64,000 bases of DNA from Mallotus nudiflorus (Eukaryota > Streptophyta > Magnoliopsida > Malpighiales > Euphorbiaceae): assembly GCA_947683625.1 (NCBI GenBank), contig CANTUR010000534.1, forward strand, positions 585,048 to 649,047, written 5' to 3'. Shown piece by piece: positions 58,370-64,000 of this stretch (position 1 is the first letter of the stretch; every line of letters begins with the position of its first letter). The notes beneath the pieces are model-generated. The model was not told the DNA's origin. It saw nothing but the letters and a program-made list of their open reading frames with translations, and did not search any database. The position numbers and the translations under genes were made by a program.

Positions 58370-59296
58370 GTCCTTGAGGTAGAAGGACTATATTATGAAT
58401 GTTTTTGGGTAGAGGAGGCAGAAGGACCATATTGGAAATTTTTTTGCATTTAGGAGGTAGAAGGAAGTAGTTGGAAAAGCTTAAGAAAATTGGAAAAACT
58501 TAAGAGAGATCAAGAGTTGAAGATCAAAGAGCACAAAATACTTTTTTTATTTTATTCTCTCCTTTATATTCTTATAATTTTCATGGGTTGTATTTATGGT
58601 TGTGTTAAATGTTTTTCTAATATGTTAGGCTAAAAATTTATTTATAGGGATTGATATTCTAAACATATATTAGTTGATTTTCATTTAATCTGTTTATTAT
58701 TTTCTTACATACCATGATTATTGTGCTTAATTTATATTGATTCTTGATTACCATTAGCATAATTAAAATTGAGGTTTTACATTGACAGATCAAAACCTTA
58801 ATGGATTTATAATCATAAATTAATTCTTTTATAGGAAGAGATATCTTAAAGGTATTAAATTTTATATGGGTATGGTGAATGAATTCATGATTTAATTTAG
58901 GGAATATGTTTGCAATGAGAATTGGAACTTTGTTTCCTTGAGTTAATGCATGAGTTAAAAAAAATTAGTTACTTCTTGAGAAAGGATAATTGGTAATTTA
59001 GAAACCCTAAGAATATGCAAGCTTAATAACATATTAATTGAAAATGACTAATGATTGTGAAGAGAATCAATCCCTAATAACTTCATATATTGATAATTCC
59101 TTTTTATATAATTTTAAGAAGTTTATTTTACATTCTTTTATTTGATTTAATTTAATTTAGTTTTGAAAACAAAGTGAATTCTATAGCCTTAAACAATAAA
59201 TAATTGAGTTAATAGGTGATTAGAACGAGTCCTTGTAGGAATGATATTTTTTTTATAGTACTTGGTGTCATCGTACACTTTCGGTTTTACACAATC
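58370..59296 (+). repeat. 5' LTR of Athila element, left part missing
   Basis: It matches the 3' LTR from GAATGTTTTTGGG onward, including GAGCACAAAA, TTCTCTCC and the TTAGGCTAAA block, and ends CACAATCA at 59296. The first about 400 bp present in the 3' copy (63080-63480, with TATAAATA near 63464) are absent here. Confidence 0.8.
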
Positions 59297-59302
59297 AAGT
59301 TT

Positions 59303-59320
59303 TTGGCACCATTACCAATG
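59303..59320 (+). promoter_or_regulatory. Decayed Athila primer binding site (tRNA-Asp type)
   Basis: TGGCACCATTACCAATGA aligns with the Athila primer site TGGCGCCGTTGCCGGGGA (complementary to tRNA-Asp). The differences are mostly G-to-A at former CpG or G-rich sites, as expected of methylated, decaying DNA. Confidence 0.75.
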
Positions 59321-59433
59321 ACTTGGTTCTAACATTATAATTAATTTATTTTTTGTTAGATTAAAGCACAAAATTTTATTTATTTTTATTTTAATTCACT
59401 TGTTTTTAAATTATTGTAGGAATTATTATAGTG

Positions 59434-61060
59434 TATGCCTAACACTCAAAGAGCAAGGACAAATCCTCTCATTTTTATTTCAGAACTTACACGGTTTGAA
59501 AAAAGAATAGGAGGCATTCTCAAGAGGAATCGAGTAACATCATAGAACAATAAAAAGAAAAAAGAACACTTTTGGATTTGGCCATGCTAGGTCTAAATGG
59601 CACACAATAAAGTATTGCAAGGCCAACAATCAATGCTAATAATTTTGAGACTTCAAATGATTTAGTCAAGTGTTTAATTTTATGGCTTGGCAAATGAAGA
59701 CCCCAATGCTCACACCACTAATTTCTTAGAGCTAAAGCATGGTTGAACTCATAGCCACCAACCTCAATCACCATATAGGATTTATTAGCAAAAGCTTTTC
59801 TAGAAAAATATTTTCCACCTTCAAAAAATGCAAAGATTATCAAAGATATCACCACCTTTCAACAATTTGACATGGAATCCTAGAGTGATGCATGGGAGAG
59901 ATTCAAAGAGTTACTAAGAAGCTATCCTCATCATGGGTTACCAAGGGATGTGCTCATTAAAAATTTCTATAATGGTGTTACCCGATCTATTAGAGACACC
60001 ATTGATGCAGTAACTTGAGGCTCTTTGATGTGAAAAATAGTTGAGGCTACATTCACTTCTAGAAGAAATGGAAAATAATAATTGTCTTTGGCCATCAAAG
60101 CATTAAAATCCACCAAGACAAGGAGGCAAAATTAGGGTAGATATAGTGACTTCTCTTCAGGCTCAATAGCATCACTTTCAAAGCAATTGGGGGATCTCAA
60201 CCATAGAACAACAGTGGGTGCAACAACTTCACAATTGCTATATGAAAATTATAATATGGTAGGGCACTCAATTAGAGAATGTGGATGTGTCAACAATGGT
60301 GTGTATGAAGATGCAAGTTTAGAACAATTCAACTTTGTAGGAAACTAATTTCAAGGAAAACATGGTAACAATCCATTCTTGAATACTTATAATCTAGGAT
60401 AAAGGAATCACCTGAATTTTTCTTGGAACAATAATAACAATTTGGTTCCCCAAGGCTTTCAGAACAACACTGTAAGGCAAGCACCTCCAGGTTTTCAACA
60501 ACCTCTTTAAGATTGCATGGCCTCAATGGAAAATAAATTAGATAATTTTTTAGAGGCTATGTCTAATAAAATGAGCTATTAATATGAAAATAGAAAAGAT
60601 TAGAGGCCAAATTTGATAAGGTAGCTAAAAATCATGCCTCCTTGATTCACAACATTGAAGTATAGTTAGGACAACTTGCCAATGCAATTACACTTAGAAG
60701 TTATTATCTCCCAAGCAACACTGAAATAAAATTTGAGGGAGCAGGGTTAAAGCAATTACACTTAGAAGTGGCAAGGAGATAAGGTCAGGAGCTAAAATGA
60801 AGAAAGAAGTAAAGGAAAACACAAGATAAGAAAATTCCAAATGGTGATGATAATTCTAAGGAGAGCAAGGAGCAACAAGCAAATGAAGGAAATTGAAAGG
60901 AGCAACTACCTTTACCAAATTCACAGAAATATAAGACAAGGATGCCCTTTCCTCAAAGACTAAAGAAGCCTAATGATGCAAAGAAGTTTAATAAATTTTT
61001 AAAAACTATTAAAAAGCTTATACTTAACATTCCATTTGCTAAAGCTCTTATAGAAATGCC
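59434..61060 (+). pseudogene. Athila gag, broken
   Basis: The start near 59434 reads MPNTQRARTNPL. Capsid-like stretches in several frames follow to about 60550, then the Athila signature KAITLRSGK at 60746-60774 and PFPQRLKKPNDAKKFNKFL near 60950. A 17-18 bp stretch of the signature (GCAATTACACTTAGAAGT) also occurs at 60685-60702, about 67 bp earlier. Numerous stops and frameshifts are present. Confidence 0.75.
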
Positions 61061-61069
61061 AACATATGC

Positions 61070-61640
61070 TTGAAGGATGTCATCACTAACGAAAGGCGAT
61101 GGGATGATAATCAAATAGTGGAATTAATAGAAACATGCAGTTCCATAATCTCTCATAAGATTCCAACCAAGCTTCAAGACCTAGGGAGTTTCATTATCCT
61201 TAGTGTAATTGGTGTTCAAGAATTTTTTGAGCATTTATGTGACTTAGGTGCAAGTATTGATCTTATGCCTTTATCTCTTTTCAGGAAATTGTAGCTTGGC
61301 GAGTTGACTCCTACAAACATGACATTGCAGCTAGCAAATCACTCCCAAAAAAAAGCCATATGGAATTATTGAAAATGTTCTTATAAAGGTAGATAAATTT
61401 ATATTCCTTATGGATTTTGTAGTGTTGGACTTTGAAGAGGAGATGGTAAGTCCATTAATTTTTTAGAGGCCATTCTTGAATACTAGGAGAGCTCTCTCAT
61501 TGATGTACATGAAAGGAAAATAACTCTTAGGATTGGTGATGAGAGTGTTGAGTTTAAAATGTCAAATCTAATCAAACACCCTTTAGAGGATGAGATGTGT
61601 ATGAAGCTTGATGTTATAGATGCATGTGTTAAGGAAGTAA
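61070..61640 (+). pseudogene. Athila protease region
   Basis: HLCDLGASIDLMPLSLFRKL at about 61234-61294 is the retropepsin site of Athila elements, with its Asp intact. Downstream, MDFVVLDFEEE and FKMSNLIKHPLEDEMCMKLD continue the usual pre-RT text, broken by frameshifts. RT should start within a few hundred bases but is absent. Confidence 0.75.
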
Positions 61641-61649
61641 GTTATCTAA

Positions 61650-63079
61650 GGAGGCATATAGAAAAAGTGAGAAGAGTGATAAGGGTTTTGAAAAAGAGCA
61701 AGAGAATAGAGTTGCAAAATCTAAAATTTTTTTAGGAAGTGACAACCCAACAATTGCATACCTACAATATCTTCCTAAGAGGAACATGATAAAGAAGAAA
61801 AGGAGGAGGAATAAAAGGTTAAAGTTCAACCAAGTCAAGCAAGTGAAGATGAGGGTTGGCAATAAAGTTTAATGAACTATTCAATGAGCTAGAGCATTAC
61901 ATTGAAGGCATTCAAAGGGAACAAAATTATCATAAATATAAGCTCTGCATGTTCATCAAAATGTCAGGCTATGATATTGCTTCTCCTACTTTACCATAGT
62001 GAGGGAAGTCCTTCTTTCCATATTTAATTTTTTTCATTATTTTATTTTATTTCTTGTGTGTTTGTCGCCTTTTACACTTAATTTTTCACATTGAGGACAA
62101 TGTGAAGCTTAAGTGTGGGGGGGTTAGCTTTTACATTTACATACAGTTAGGTTGTTAATTTTTTTCTTTATTTGGAATTTTCTTATATTTTCATTTGTTA
62201 ATTTTTAGGGCTATTGATTATAGTATTTATACACTTAGGGTTTTGTAATTTATCACTATCATGAGTTGAGAGCACAATGTTTGTGACATTCTTGTATATG
62301 TGTTGTAATCTTTTGGTAATGCTTAATTTTTGACTTTTAAGCTAGGTTAATAATTTATGGTTAAGGACATTTGAATCTTTGATAAACTTAATGCATAATT
62401 GCCTTTGAATGATTGAAATTTATGTGTTGTTATTTAAGAAAAATATTTGTAATTGGTACTTAATTTTGATTTGTAGTTGATTATTAGGTCTACCATGTGA
62501 GTTGATAGCATGAAAAAAATAAATATAAATATATAAATATCTCTCTTCTAAATAAGGAGCCAATATTTAAATCTAAATCTTTATGTGCCCCAAATATATT
62601 CTAATGCTCTGAATAGAGTAAAGTATCCAAAGGACCCACTCATCGATATTTATGCTTAGCATTTCAGGAACGGCGGGCCGAGGAATTACAAAGAGTGGGA
62701 AGATTGGTTAGGAAGATTGAATAACAAAAATGAGATGGAGCATAAAATGAACCTGTTTAAAAAAAATTGTGCTATCTCTTGAATGTTAGGTTTAAGGGTT
62801 GCTATGATTTGATATAATAGTTCTACTTGCTTTTGTTTTTCTTTGGTGTTAACTCATAAATTTTCAAGAATTCAATGTAAAGTTTGTTTTTCACTTGGTA
62901 AATTTCATGTCTTTGTCCTTGAGTTATTAATTATTTTTGAGTTTGAAGTTTTGTATTAACTTAAGATTATGGTGGATAAACAAGTCAAAGTTTATCAATA
63001 TGTCATAATCGTGGGTGGGTGATTAATGTTCTCATGTGTTTTGATTGAGGACAAGAAAAAGTTTAAATGTGGGGGTATT
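61650..63079 (+). other. Athila 3' non-coding region with two purine tracts
   Basis: No RT, RNase H or integrase motif is seen. Two similar blocks end in purine tracts: TTGAGGACAATGTG then AAGTGTGGGGGGG (62092-62131) and TTGAGGACAAG then AAATGTGGGGGTAT (63045-63078). The second borders the 3' LTR and is the likely plus-strand primer. Confidence 0.6.
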
Positions 63080-64000
63080 TGATTATATATTAGATGTGGT
63101 AATTTTGTAGGTTGGTTTAGTGCACATTTATGGTGTTTATTATTATATTTTTATTAAAATTTGGTTATTTCTATGTTTATGTTGCTTTTGTAGAAGTAAA
63201 GAGGGGTGATGAAGAGTTTAGTGAATTTGCTTGGGATTTATGAATTTTGTTGTCATCATAGAAGTAAGGTTACCACTGAAGACACAAATTTATTGTCACC
63301 ATAGAAGCAAGGGCTACGACTAAAGTTGTCCTAACCTTAAACAGACACAAGTTTTCTATTAACATGGCAGCCCTACTTCGATCATAACCCTTTGCTAACC
63401 TGAATTTTTATGATGTGGCATTAACTTATTTTTAGGGCAACACCTCCACTCTTCAAGGGGGCTATAAATACATCATATTGGGAATGTTTTTGGGCAAAGG
63501 AGATAGAAAGAAGCAGTTGGAAAGCTTAAGAAAATTAGGAAAACTCAAGAGAGATTAAGAGTTGAAGATCAAAGAGCACAAAATTATATTTTTATTTTCT
63601 TCTCTCCTGTTCTATTCTTTAATTTTCATGATTTATTTTTATGGTTGTGTTGAATACTTTTCTAATACGTTAGGCTAAATATTCATTTATAGGGATTGAT
63701 AATCTAAACATGAATTAGTTGAATTTTATTTAATGTGATTATGGTTATTGTGCTGAATTTATGTTGATGCTTGATCACTATTAGCATAATTAAAATTGAG
63801 GTTTTAGGTTGAGAGATCAAAACCTTAATGGATCTATAATCATAGATTTAATTCTTTTATAGGTAAAGATATCATAAAGGTATTGAATTTCATATGGGTA
63901 TGGTGAATTAATTCATTATTTAATTTGGGGAATATGTTTGCAATGAGAATTGGAACTTTATGTTCTTGAGTTAATTGATGAGTTAAAAACATTAGTTAGT
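63080..64000 (+). repeat. 3' LTR of Athila element, cut by window end
   Basis: It starts TGATTATATATTAG right after the purine tract. A TATAAATA box is near 63464. From 63482 it aligns with the 5' LTR from 58397. The end lies beyond 64000. Confidence 0.8.

Larger units (their letters stand above)
58370..64000 (+). mobile_element. Athila-lineage Ty3/gypsy element lacking RT and integrase
   Basis: The 5' LTR (truncated on its left) is followed by an Athila-type primer site, gag, protease, a long non-coding 3' region with purine tracts and the start of the 3' LTR at 63080. The two LTRs align from 58397 and 63482 onward. RT, RNase H and integrase are missing, so the element is non-autonomous or a deletion derivative. 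The 3' LTR continues past the window. Confidence 0.8.

Overview
The window is AT-rich nuclear DNA of a flowering plant, almost certainly a eudicot. Evidence for this: an intact intronless UGT73-type glycosyltransferase gene, a broken TIR-NBS-LRR (TNL) resistance gene with plant-style introns (TNLs are a eudicot hallmark), plant-specific retrotransposon lineages (Tekay chromovirus, Tat, Athila, Ty1/copia, L1-type LINE) and a decayed piece of plastid DNA. The species cannot be fixed from the sequence; a rosid such as a Euphorbiaceae is only a guess.

Layout. 1-4.3 kb: AT-rich spacer with a hAT-type MITE (268-694, 8-bp target duplication). 4.3-7.45 kb: 5' part of a Tat-lineage Ty3/gypsy element, cut off inside reverse transcriptase. 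7.5-10.34 kb: minus-strand LINE ORF1 remnant, split by a 1257-bp CACTA-type element (8821-10077). 10.87-12.35 kb: the UGT gene, the only intact gene seen. 12.35-14.6 kb: spacer with local duplications. 14.63-16.75 kb: internally deleted copia element. 16.79-18.35 kb: TNL pseudogene.

18.35-41.8 kb: a nest of Tekay-type chromovirus sequences with long LTRs (about 2.8 kb). It holds a rearranged fragment with an inverted integrase segment, a tandem LTR-leader-LTR, a minus-strand element (21797-34576) whose 5' LTR carries a younger solo LTR (29315-32506, target duplication TTCAG), and a plus-strand element (34577-about 41790). The simplest reading is that the minus element inserted into the 5' LTR of the plus element, and a later deletion removed both broken LTR ends near 21.8 kb.

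41.8-43.7 kb: plastid-derived DNA with rps8 and rps3 fragments. 43.7-50.48 kb: Ty1/copia element with a 2.1-kb LTR and a leader containing repeated hairpins with near-constant loops and changing stems. 50.49-56.47 kb: Tekay LTR fragments, one interrupted by an unclassified 2.1-kb insertion. 56.55-57.8 kb: LINE endonuclease fragment. 57.9-58.37 kb: another gypsy integrase end. 58.37-64 kb: an Athila-lineage element that keeps gag and protease but lacks RT, RNase H and integrase; its 3' LTR runs off the window.

All transposon reading frames are broken by stops and frameshifts. The elements do not act together as a system; the window is a record of nested insertion, recombination and mutational decay around one working gene. 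No tRNA, rRNA or CRISPR was seen. The strongest candidate for something undescribed is the repeated hairpin series at 46697-47079.
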